In this document: positions 21,301 to 33,300 of the stretch, in pieces
Numbering within the stretch: position 1 is the first letter of the stretch
How the letters are laid out: each line of letters opens with the position of its first letter
The notes under the pieces: generated by a model
The model's input: the letters and a program-made list of their open reading frames with translations, nothing else
What the model was told of the DNA's origin: nothing
The model's database searches: none
Origin: Mnemiopsis leidyi
Lineage: Eukaryota; Ctenophora; Tentaculata; Lobata; Bolinopsidae
NCBI GenBank assembly: GCA_000226015.1
Contig: JH152806.1
Location: 416,136-480,135 of the forward strand
Reading direction: 5' to 3'
Length of the DNA: 64,000 nt
Translations under genes and position numbers: made by a program

Positions 21301-24300
21301 GTTTGTGAAGGAGCGGTCATTTCAGTTTCCATAACGGGGATGAAGCTTTTGTTGTTTCTTAAGAGTCAGTGACTGTAAGTGAATACTAAAATTCGGAATT
21401 AGGTCGATGGGAAGTGTTTGCCCCTTGGGCCCTAAAAATAGCTTAAAGGGGACGGACATAACTGAGCTTTGAGTATTGGAAACTTTTTCGGAAATCGGAT
21501 TTCCTTGGAACGGGGTATACTCAACATACATCCTCTTGATCTAATAGTGTGCAGGATATGCTACTCAATCAGGGTATTCCGACTGTAAATGCCTTTGCGT
21601 TCCGCTTGAATTGGTCTACGTTACTGCAACTGGGCACATTCCTTCGTGCGTGAAAGTACCGTATTCAACTGTGTGAAATTGGTGTGAAATCGTATTCATA
21701 ATTTGTTAGTGATACCCTGTCAATACAAGTTAAGGAGTGAATTTTCTGGACACAATCTCAAATGATATCACTTTTAGCGTGCAAAGAATCCTTTGAGTAG
21801 CTATGATATCAAAATATAAGGTGATAGGTTCTAAATCTGTGCCCTTTGATCGGTAATAATAAGTGAGAACTACGGCAATGTCACTAATTTTAATAATTAC
21901 TGTAATTGTGATCATGAATATAATCCTTTGCACGGTCAATCCTTTGTGTTTGAATGCAGCTGAGAGAAATTTGTTTCGTCCCTTAATCTGCTTCCTATAC
22001 ATTTCTCTTCTTTCTGCAGACCTCACCCCTCAAGCGTGATATTCGTATTAATACGTTTTCTTTCCGCTTTGCGTTGTCGAAACTTTCTGGTCTGTCTCCT
22101 GAAACTTAGCACTAATAACGTTTCTTGGTTCTAGAAGTGTGACGTTTTGGGCGGTTTATTTAACTTTCAAAATTATGTCAAGTATGCAGTCAGTTTTGTA
22201 ATGTATCTTCGTTGTAGTGATCTAACCTTTACCTCTAGGCAATATGCGCTTTATTTTCTGATTTTCTAAGGAATTTTACTTCTTGTCGATTGATTGTTTA
22301 CCAATAGGAAAACACTCTGAACATCCGGACGTTTTCCACTAATTTCAGTATCGACATATTTGTGACAAATTCGCTTTCTGACAACTTCACATACCATAGC
22401 TCCAGCTCAGTCCTTCTCCTCAAACTACCTACTTACTACATTTCCTACCTACTTACTACAGTTCCTACGTTCTTATGGCGTTCTCCTTCCACCCTCCCTT
22501 CATGAGTTCCATAATGACCCACGTTATCAACGCGGAAACAGTAGCAGAGTACGCTCACACCACCTACAACTACCTAGACACCACCCTCCACACCATAGCA
22601 GATAGTATCCCGATATACTGCCACACAGTATGGGAACACGTGCCGGATTTCAAAACAGTTGTCGAGCACGTGCCTTATCACGAGACATTAGCTCAGTACG
22701 TGCCTGACTTTCAGACATTTGCTGGATACGTGCCAGAATACGCTACTCTGGCAGAATACGTTCCTATACTGGAACCTATTATGGAACATGTGATGGAACC
22801 TATAATGGAACATGTGATGGAACCTATAATGGAACATGTGATAGAGCCGCTGGCTGGGATAGTGGAACCTGTGTTGGGGAACATGCCGGAACGAGATACG
22901 ATGGAGCAGATGTTTTGGGATAATATCTCGTTTTTACACACGTGTATAAAGTTGTACTATTTGTGTATCGGGGTTTTGTTCTTGGGATACGCTGTACTTT
23001 CTACAACTTTGTAAGTATAAGACCTAAAGTGGGGGGGGGGGGGGTACGTGTACTTTCTACTTCTTTGTAAGTATAAGATCTAAATGGGAGGAGGGCACGT
23101 GTACTTTCTACTACTTTGTAAGAATAAGATGGGGGGCATGTGTAACATTGCGTATGTGAATTCTGGAGATATTAGACGTACTTTTTTAGGAAAAATGCTT
23201 TTGCTGGCAACTCCAGAACCATTCGTTGTCGTAAGATACTTAGAAATCAGGCTGACTCATGGTCGATAAATTCAACAAAAAGTTGGGAATACGCACAGTA
23301 CTGCGCACACTGATGCATACATTTAGATTCCATAGAAAAACCATTATTCTTTACCACTATAAATACAATTATGTAATTCCGAATCAAATAACGCCTGAGC
23401 TGTGCTATAAAGAATATGGATATTCATTACAAGTTCAATAGAATCTTTCATCTTCCAAGTAGTATTTTGAACCATTTGTTCCACATAGAACGTAATGGAA
23501 CTGCAATATTTACATTATAATGGTTTCTCAGATTTCAATCGAATCGTTGACATATTATCACTCGAGATTTAGCGGTTTTTCTCACCCAATTTGAATTTCA
23601 ACATTCACGTTTTAGATGAATAATATTATTGATTTTAATGTGATAGACGGAACACTTAAGGTGATGAAGTTTAAATATAAAATTACAACCTTTAAAGAAT
23701 ATTTTTCATATTCATGAAGATGTTTGCCCTTTTGCTTAAATTGAGCCCAAGAAAACTTTTTCCATACTTATATACTTGAATAGGTTTACAGTTAAAACTT
23801 CATAAAGCTACACATTACCAAGTTTTATTTTTCTTTCCATCTCAGTCACCAGTACTCCACTCCATTAAATCTGCTGTATTCATATCTAACTTAAATTTAC
23901 ACAAAGTTCTATCCTACTCCCATTTCAGCCGCCAGTACTCCACGCCATTTAATCAGCTGTATTCATATCTAACATGAAATTACACAAAGTTCTATCCTAC
24001 TCCCATTTCAGTCGCCATTACTCGATCCCATTAAATCAGATGTGTTAATATCTAACATAAAGTTACATCCCAAGGTCTATCCTACTCTAATTTCAGTCGC
24101 CAGTACTCCACGCCAGTACAGTCTCCCAGAAAAGAACAAAGTGTTCCTCTACAGCCTGCCAGAAGACGCAAGAGTCATGTCAAGGTAAGATGTACTAGAA
24201 TCATCAAGCTCCGTTATATTAGTATATTGAACACATTAAAACCATAAACTAAGAAGAACATAAAATTCTAAGTAGAAGTGTCTGTTTGTGAAAATATAGT

Positions 24301-27300
24301 GACCTCCAATTTTTGTGGTTTTAACATGTTACCGCCACATTGCAACTAAACAGTTCCCTGAGGGCTCACAACAGAGCAACAAAGTTGCGGTTAGTCGCAT
24401 TTATTTCATCCTTAGGTGATTAGCAACGTTTATCCACAAATAAATGGCAAAAAAGTGTTCAATGAACTGAAAACTGAGCTTGTTGAGTTTTGTTGAGCTT
24501 GCTTACTTTTCTGTATTTTTTACATATCGTACGAAGTAATATATATCGACTTAACAAGATATACCCACCCTATCTTTTTAAACTTACTCTTCTGAATAAT
24601 GTCGAAATGCACCTCCGATACGCCCTGTCAATGTTTATAATTTATGCTCATATTATGTCAATGTTTATAATTTATGCTCATATTATGCGGGATTGTGTTA
24701 AACCCTTAAACATAAGGTCTAGCCCTAAAACATAAGGTCTAACCTTATGTCTCTGGGTGTTACTGTTTTAAGGTGGATTTCTGAATTTGGTTGCTGGGCT
24801 TGATCAAATTTAATTGCTCTTGAATAACTGGTACAAAATGGTATTTCATGGTCTCCGGATTTCGATTTTTGAAAAATTATGAAAATGAATAAGCAAGAAT
24901 CGAAAAATCGTTTAAATCGAAATTATCACAGTTAGCACGTTAGTACGTATAATGTACGTATAATTGTATTAAATGTATGATGTACAGTTGTATAATGTAT
25001 TGATACAGGAGTCGTGGTACAATTCCGCTCTTCATTCAGTTTCAAATTCTTAATCTTGAGCACTGAAATTAGCGGTTCAGGAGCGTATAAATCCCTCTTT
25101 TTCTATATCATCGTGCATTCCATTTTCTTGCTCTGCCTACACTTCCACTAGACTACCTTTGTACCATTAGTCTATTTCTCGTGGTAATAGGGCTCCCATC
25201 TGTCCTCACTAGACATGAGACAACACCTGTTATAACAGATTGGAACGTGGAACTTTGTCTTCACTGTACGTTTTAGTTATTTCTCGAGAAATAACCGGTC
25301 CATTTATTATCACCGCAAAAATTATATTAAATCTTACTACAGTTGTACTACCTTTTTCCTACAATTTAGCAAAACTTATTTTTACTCCAACTTACAAAAC
25401 TAAATTCCACTCTACGATGATACACACTACTACAATACGTTCTGGAATGTTCTACTGTTACCAGTAACCAGGTGGCAGACCCCCTCTTTCTCTGCTCCTC
25501 GCTCTAGCTGTGTAAACATGAGCAGACTCGGAGTCTACTGTTATCACACGTAACGAGAATCTAGTTAAATATCCTCTAGTGAACCTAATAACCTATACCA
25601 GCTACACACCTACAAGCCTATGTATAGTCTTATATATAAGAATCTAGTTAAATATCCTATAGTGAACCTATACCAACTACAAAACACCTATAAGCCTATA
25701 TAAGCCTGGTAGTGGTGGAATAACTCTAGTGAACTTATATCACCTACAAAACACCTAGACGCCTATATAAGCATGGTATTGGTGCTATTGGTGGAATTAC
25801 TGCGACTTACCACAACCAACTTGCCAGTCCTCAGATTGAAACACAATTTGCTGTAAAAGTTACGGTAGAAAAACGACAAGTATCATGGAGTATGTGGAAA
25901 AACTTACTATCTATGTTGATAAGAACTGGTGTAGCTAGAAAGCCGGTGTGGACTATAAGTGGTATAGTTTTAGGAAAATTGATAAGAATGATAAAATAGT
26001 AGCCACTCTGTGATCAGTGGTGTTAGTTATACCTGTTGGAGTTTCAATTATTTGAGGTACATTGTAGGCCTTACGAGGCTTTACGAGGCTTGACTAGCTG
26101 AGTCAGAAGAGAATGTGTTAGATTTCATTGAGGAGAGAAAACTAAAGGATACCGTGATTTAACTCTTATAATATGCTAGGTGTTGAACATTCAAACCTGT
26201 CAAACATCAGAAATTTTATAATAACATTAACTAACATTAGAAATATTAAAAATACATTAAACATTAGAAATATTAAAGATACATTGACGATTAGAAATAT
26301 TAGAAATACATTAAACATCAGAAATTTCAAAAATACATAAAACATCAGACACATTTAAAGTATATTAAAGTACATTAATATACGTGAAAAACATGATAAA
26401 AATATTCATTAACTTTCATGAGTAGTTATCCTATTCGTACCCTGAATACCCTCTACCTAACACATATGCCATCCGCAGACCCGGCGGAAGTCCCAGCAGA
26501 AGCAGCCACCTCCAAAACCTCAGACAGTCGAACTTGAGGAGAACTTCGATAGTCTTGATGACTTTACCTCGCCGGTGTGAGTTTTTAAACGCAAGGAAAT
26601 GTTCTAGGACATTCCTGTCATATCATTTATATGTGAGCAACTAAATTTTGTAGGCTTCCAAAACGCATGCCTGTTAAAATACACGATTTCCTAGAGAATT
26701 GAAGTTGTTAAATATTAATCTTTAGTTATTCATTTTATCGAAAAGCGAAGAGGGGTGGGTTAATGTGGGACAGAATGTGTAGATAAGCGTCTATCGTAAC
26801 GTGTTTATGTTATGGTCTGTTCGCCAGGCCTCAGAGCCGAGCGTGTTAGACATGGGAATTTAACAAAGTGAGGTCCTAAGATCTGAGTTGTCAGCCTCTA
26901 AACAAGAGGTTCCCAGGCACTGTGATCACATTAGTTCGCCATAAAGTGGCCAGTCTCATAATTCCTAACTACATCGCGCAGTAGTATTCTCTAAATCTTA
27001 TTTTTCAGACTTAAGATTAAATCTTTTAGCCGATCTAATGCGATTTTTAAATGGTCATGAGTGCGAATTTACGCATGTTTTATGGCATGTCCTTCATAGA
27101 AATCATAAAATTTTGTGTCACAAAGTGAAAAATAAACCTCCATCTAAATTTCGGTCCGACCACTTTGGATCTATAAAAATCAACGTGACTTCTATTTTAA
27201 TCTCTAAAATTGATCTCCAGTTCCACTCTCGAAAACGAGCTGCTTATCAAATTAAGTGCACTCTCGGCCCCATCTTATTTAAAGCTGCTGAAACTCGACC

Positions 27301-30300
27301 TCGCTTGATTTCGTTCTCCCTCTCACTCACTTAACTCCTCGGTCGAACGATCTAGCTGCTATTGAAAGTAGATAGGTGCACACTCGGACCCACCAGATGT
27401 CGGGAGTATATCAGATAAACCGATCTGTGAAGTGCGTACAGCGTCACGTGACCTGAAATTACTGTCACGTGCGGTGAAGTTGGATGGTCACTCGTTGTGG
27501 ATCTCTGCACGTGTGGGGTGGTCACGTGGGGTAATCCCTGCACGTGTGCGATGTAGGAAGGTCTCTGATTGGACGACAAATAGTTAAGTGACGTTTGGGA
27601 ATGTGGTTTGTGTTGTTGTGAAAACGTGAAGATATTGCGACACTTCTAGGATGGATCTCTAGATTAAATGCAACTGTGTAACTTAATCAAAATCCGGTTT
27701 TCTGGGAATCTGAAATCACGTTAAGCGCTACAGCATTAGTCTTAGCGATCTAGCTGTACGTTCTATAAAATTCCAATCTCAAAAGTTTAACAAATATTAA
27801 CTCAAAGAAAATTGGTACGGGCTATGTGTAAGAATTTCAAAGAAATACAGAATTTTGGAATGCCTTTATTCCTGTGTCAACATCTAAATGGAGCACATGC
27901 ATTAATGATCCAACGACTTTGTTAGTCGTCAATACCACAAGTTTTATAGTTAGCCTGCTATATTGCTACAGTTCTTGCTTGACAAGCCAAATTCTCAATG
28001 CAGTCATCGTGAAATCCAATTAAGAGCAATCATTCATATTTTGCATCTTACATCCAGACAAAAAGAACACGTTTTACAAAAGCAACAAAGCAAGCACTAT
28101 TTAATCGAAATCGTATATTTAATTCGCCATACATAAACATAAGAGTTGGTGGCCAGAGGGCGGCATCTCCAACTTGACAAGGTCATGCTTTACGCATGAG
28201 TGTAAGTGGAGTCAAAGTGAAAGTTTACGCCCGCAATACGGGGCGAACGCTGGATGTGGCCCTGAAGTGGACCACGTGGGTAACCATAGCGAGGTCCCTA
28301 TTGGTGGGCAGTGTTACATATTGAATAGAGAATAGCCCGGCTGAAACGGTTGCTTGCTAATGGTTCAGACAGACAGTAGAGCTGAATATCGTCTATTTGC
28401 TGCTCGCTGATTGGCTGGCCTGAGTCGCTGAGCTGGAATAACGTGTTCTGATTGGTTGCGTGAAGTCATGTGATCTAAAGGTTCACGCCGGATGGGCGTG
28501 TGCTCAAGCGTGAGTTGAGTTTACGGACTTGTTTACAGTCCGTAAAACGGAAAGAGTTCAGTGAAAAAGTCTGTTGTCGTTACCTAATTGTTACTTTTTT
28601 GTGTTTCTTTTTCTTATCTTTTTTGCCGTCCGCCTTACTTCTGTTTGTTTCTTCACATTTGAAAAGGCTTCTAGTTGACCAAAGAGCTTGGTACACCTCA
28701 ATATCGGAACGTGCCTTTAATTCCTTTAATTTTCGTCCTTATTTTGCTGATATTTTGGCAGGAGTTACCGAAATTCTTTGAAAAACGATTAACTAGGGAG
28801 GCGTGTGATAATGGAGACTTTTCTATTGAATTAGTTCGTCACTTAGACAGACTTCCCAAAATTCCCCTCCGCGATAGAATTACAGAGAAATAATGTTTGC
28901 ACAAATTTAAGGCTCGTTCCGTGCAGCGAGATATCACTTGTAATAACAAGGATAAAAACGCATCAGGCTAATTGAATTTCCCGAGATATCATCAGCTGCT
29001 GATTAACAAATTATCTTATCGATCACCTGAGGCTTGATTGGAGAGGAAAATGGCAACTGCTTACTTTGGCGCTCAACTGATACGATTTCGTGGCTCCCGG
29101 TTTAGGAAGTGCCGATTGTGCTCATACTTGCTTTTGATTGGTCGATTACTGTCATGTGACCGCGATAATTGGTCTTGATTGGACGGTAGTTTTATCAAAT
29201 GTTGCTTTATTTGTTGCACACAAACCTCGGTCATTGGCGTGTGAATCATCCTTAATCCTATCATTCGATCTGACGTTATAAATACATAATGAAAACTGGC
29301 TGGTAAAAATAGTAGTGCCAATCTTTTTTTGCCCGTGGCTTCTGTCAACTTGATTTTCCTGGCTGCCCCCATTTCATTTGCTTCCGTTTACTTCAAGCTC
29401 AAGTATCACCTCAATTTGTCAATGAAGCGGTTGATTGAAGAAAAGTTTAAATCTAAAACAAAACGAAAGAAGAAACTTTCGGCATCCCTCACAAACATTA
29501 TAGTCAAGGAGACAGATCAGATAAACTTCAAACTTCTCCTACACTCTCCGACCTCTCCTAAATTTCGTCCTGGAATAGATCCTAGTTCTCCTGTTCTTGC
29601 TGCCTCAATAGCCTCCACTTCTAGACTCGTCTGTACCACTTTGTTGTATTCAGTTCTAACTTTCCACCCTGACAAAACCTCTCCTTCCACCACAACATCA
29701 AGTGTCTGTGCAGGTGTATCTTCTAGTCACTTTAGTACTATTTCTAAAAAGACATCCACCTCATTTCCCCCAGTTTCAGACCTCCAACCTAACTGCACAT
29801 CCGAGCTGAAACAGCCTATTGCATCAAGTCATCTTCCCCACGATCGCACACAAATACTCCAGCGGACAGGTTTAAAATCCGACCACCCACGACCATCTTC
29901 ATGCTGTCTGCTCGCAAGCAACCCTGATGGTAAGACAAGTGTGGGTCCTGCCAGTGACAAGGTAACTGTGACTGTGAGCGTGGAAGTGGAGATGGAGGAG
30001 AGTGTGGAGAATGATAATCTGTATGTGAATGTCAAGGAAAAGCTGAGACCTGTGTCGTGTGAGCTTGAACTGATGAGTGATGTGAACTGGAGCGATATGG
30101 AAAGTAGAAAATTGTGAGTACTGTTAATTTAATTGATTCCAATTATGTCATTTGCAAAACTTATTATGCCATTTCCAAAACTAATTATGTCCATGCCAAA
30201 ACTGACAAAGCTTATAAATGACAAAATGCTATATCATCTTGCAATTAAAATTCAGATTTCCAAACCCATCGATCCCTCCCCCTCCTCTTCCTCCTCCCTC

Positions 30301-33300
30301 TTAACAGTTTACACGTTCATAGTCACGTGGTACACATGTTGTCTACCGCTACCGTGCATGTTCCAGACATGAGGAATAGTCGACACAGCCTGGCACAATC
30401 ATGCTTGTACTTGTGTGCCACTGAAACTTAACTTTATCGATGGGACATCAAATATTTACAGAGTCAATCTGAACAATGGAGACAGGAGCTTCATCTTGAT
30501 TTTTGTGGTCCACGCACGTTTCGAACTTAGTTGTCATTTTCGTTTAATTGAGAGAATGTCGTGTGCTTTTAGCTACTTATTTCTCTGAAGTGGAGTTTAT
30601 AGCAAATCTGAAACATATGAATATTTTGTTAATTCGTTCCCGTGCACAACGTCTGAATTTCTTGTCCAGTAGCTATATCTGGACATGACTCTTCCTCCCG
30701 CAAAAGTTGGCTGTCTAGTGTCTATCGCCCGTTCAGTCCTCCTAGTGCACACGAGCACTTTAAAGTTAAAACGTATTTGTTCGAGATATCGATTAAAGGC
30801 GACTGAGCACCCAATTTGAGGATAGAATTATATCATGGATTAAACTGACCATTATTGACAATGTGAAAATTTTGTACAGATTCCTGCGTCTCGCGATAGG
30901 GTTCATATTTGCACGACTCTCACTGCTGTATTGCCCACTTTCGTTTTTCTTGAGGAGAGCTTGAAAATCTCCAGTTTCTGTTACCGTGAATTAACTCTTT
31001 TTGTCGATCTTAATGTTCTGATTTACCTGATAATGAAAGCTGATAGTGTTCGGAACGGTTCATTGCATTAAGATTGTGTTATTCAATCCTAGTATCAGCG
31101 CCATTAATTTGTAACGAGATTTTATCAAACAATCGACACGATTGGACAGTGGACTCTAATTTTATAGATCCCCACAAATAGAAGCCATATCAATTCATTA
31201 TCAGTTTTGATAAAAGTTTATTCCTGTCCCAGTTCTATCTTCTGATCGAATGGTCGTGATTTTTGGGTAGTGATTATTTCCCAATTTCAAGGATAAGTCG
31301 GTATCCTTTGTTTAAATTTGTTGTTTTGCTTTTTTTAATTTCTAAAGTTCGTAGCTCTAAAAACGCAGATTTTTAACGCCGGTGGTTTTCTCTAGAAGTC
31401 CTCCGTACGTGCTTCAGCAGGAATTCCAGATAAATCATGACAAGAAAGGGATCCACAAATTAATAACTAAATGGCCCCAATTATTCCCGGACAGTTTCAT
31501 ACTTTTCCCTCTCCTTAGAGTGATTCATGACCATTTTCACTACTGGAATTTATCAGGAGTTATTTCTATTGGTGTAGCTACGGCTTTTCGCCCGGATAAG
31601 CGAGTGAATTCTTATCAGTGAATGCTACACATAAAATTGAAAAGATAAGTTTGAAATTTCTCCTTGCTTTGTAGCCGAATTTCTGCACCAAAATTTACGC
31701 TCATTGATTTTTTTCAATTTGGTCAGGAAATTTATTCAATTTTGCTTCTTTGTAATCACGGTTGCAAATATTTTTCTATTTATGAGATTACTTGTACCCT
31801 GGCTCTGTTATCAGATATCTGTTTGTCAAGATTTGTCAAGTATGCCAGAAACAGAAGGCTGATGTCACTGTCAAGTACCATGTCGGCAATGTATCGTCTT
31901 TAGTAAAGCTATTTCCTGTGACAAAAATGATTGGAATGTTCATCAAAAGCTGAAGTGGTCGAGTAGTAACCCGGGTGTCCTCAAAACCTGTTGGACAATA
32001 AAGTTTTTTTGTACCAACTGTTTCGACTTTTTGTCGGGAGACCTTAGGCTCTTTTATTTTTTGGCTCGTCACCAAACCACAACGAACATGACAAGAAGAT
32101 TAACCGTTTTTAACTCGCACTCAGCTCGAGATTATTCGATCATTTTCTCTCAAGTTTATTTTCCTGTAGATTACCCAGGGCTAATTACCTAACTCTGATA
32201 GCCAGTTAACCTTCTTTTAACCCCGATTTTTAACTGAAAATCTGCGATAGGCTGCTTCGCCCCGATTTGCCCGTGGTGAAGGAAATATCCAGTAATATTC
32301 AATGGGAGAGTGGGAGACACACACTTAAATACGTGCTGTTTGTTGCTGTGTTGCATTATATTCTGTCCCGGTATTTGCACCAAATTTGCCGTTGTTTGCC
32401 GCTGAGCATGGCGTTAATTCCTATTTGTGGCGAGAGAATTATTTCGTGGGGACAATGCTCCTGATTATCATTTATCATTATTTTGGCACTTGTAAATCTT
32501 CATGCTAGTGTTTATGTTTGTAATCCAATCCCAGTCTGAGTTACCGCTAAACTTTCCACCTATTCCTAACCAAGTACCGAACCCCTGGAAGTACCGAACC
32601 TGATATTTCTGCTGGAAGTTGCCCAAAAACCCTTGTCTTATTACCGACTACCCGCTCATTTTCCCAGTTGTTTCTCCTTCGTCTATCTCACGTCCAGCTG
32701 CCTGTAAAGGTACAAACCGTATAATTCCCAGACACCCTACAAACGGTGTTCTTCATCGGTAATGGAAGCCAGAAAGTTCTTCCATGCAGGCCGCTCGATG
32801 ACATGCTGGCTAAATTCTCTTGCCACAACGCCACTAGAAGTAGATGTTTTACAGTTTTTAAAGGGCTCGCCAACTATCTGAGAAAAGATGCCAGTAAGAA
32901 AACCTCCAACTTGTTTGTGCACATTTTTGTCTTTAGATTTAGCTTCACTTGACACTTCCCCGGTCCGATTCTAACCCCTCGATCGATCAACAATTAATTA
33001 TCCCATTACCGTGTCCACTGTACCTGTCAGTTGATCAGATTTGTCGCTCGTCGTCTCGTGCTGTTACGTCAGGTATCAAGTACAGAGGGTATTCATACTT
33101 GTACTTATAATGTCGTCATGAACTGATTTAGTGGACATACTTGCGGTGCTCATAGTTTCCTATTTGATGTGCTGCAGTGATCGTTTTTTCATTACGTTAT
33201 CGTGCTAATCCAACTACCTATCACTTCTTGAAATTAAAATGTGTTCATGTTTTCTATGAGCTGGCTCTAAGTCAACACGGCCTCAACACGTCATGTCTCC

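Larger units (their letters stand above)
14393..22474. other. Intron 7, 5' part
   Basis: About 8 kb without a supported exon. It holds the 11-bp RFX-like minisatellite at 17145 and the CACGTG array at 19530, with otherwise plain AT-rich sequence. Short open frames at 15341-15666, 15939-16190, 18279-18470 and 20480-20689 lack good splice context. Confidence 0.5.
24185..26478. other. Intron 8
   Basis: No exon seen. It contains a 30-bp direct repeat at 24627-24686, a ~90-bp degenerate tandem repeat at 25556-25795 and an AT-rich array at 26210-26350. Confidence 0.5.
26577..29421. other. Intron 9, first part, with promoter-like islands
   Basis: No coding exon is supported. A cluster of five CACGTG sites lies at 27440-27550, and ATTGG/CCAAT boxes lie at 27568, 28301, 28408 and 28450. 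Overlapping open frames at 28500-28893 have no splice partner that I can find. The region next to 29421 is the promoter of the candidate first exon. Confidence 0.45.

Noticed and set aside
28500-28893. Two overlapping plus-strand frames with hydrophobic segments
   Set aside because: No donor at their ends and T-rich composition explains the hydrophobic codons.
29073-29372. Minus-strand 99-codon frame
   Set aside because: Overlaps the promoter and start of the candidate first exon at 29422 and has no support of its own.
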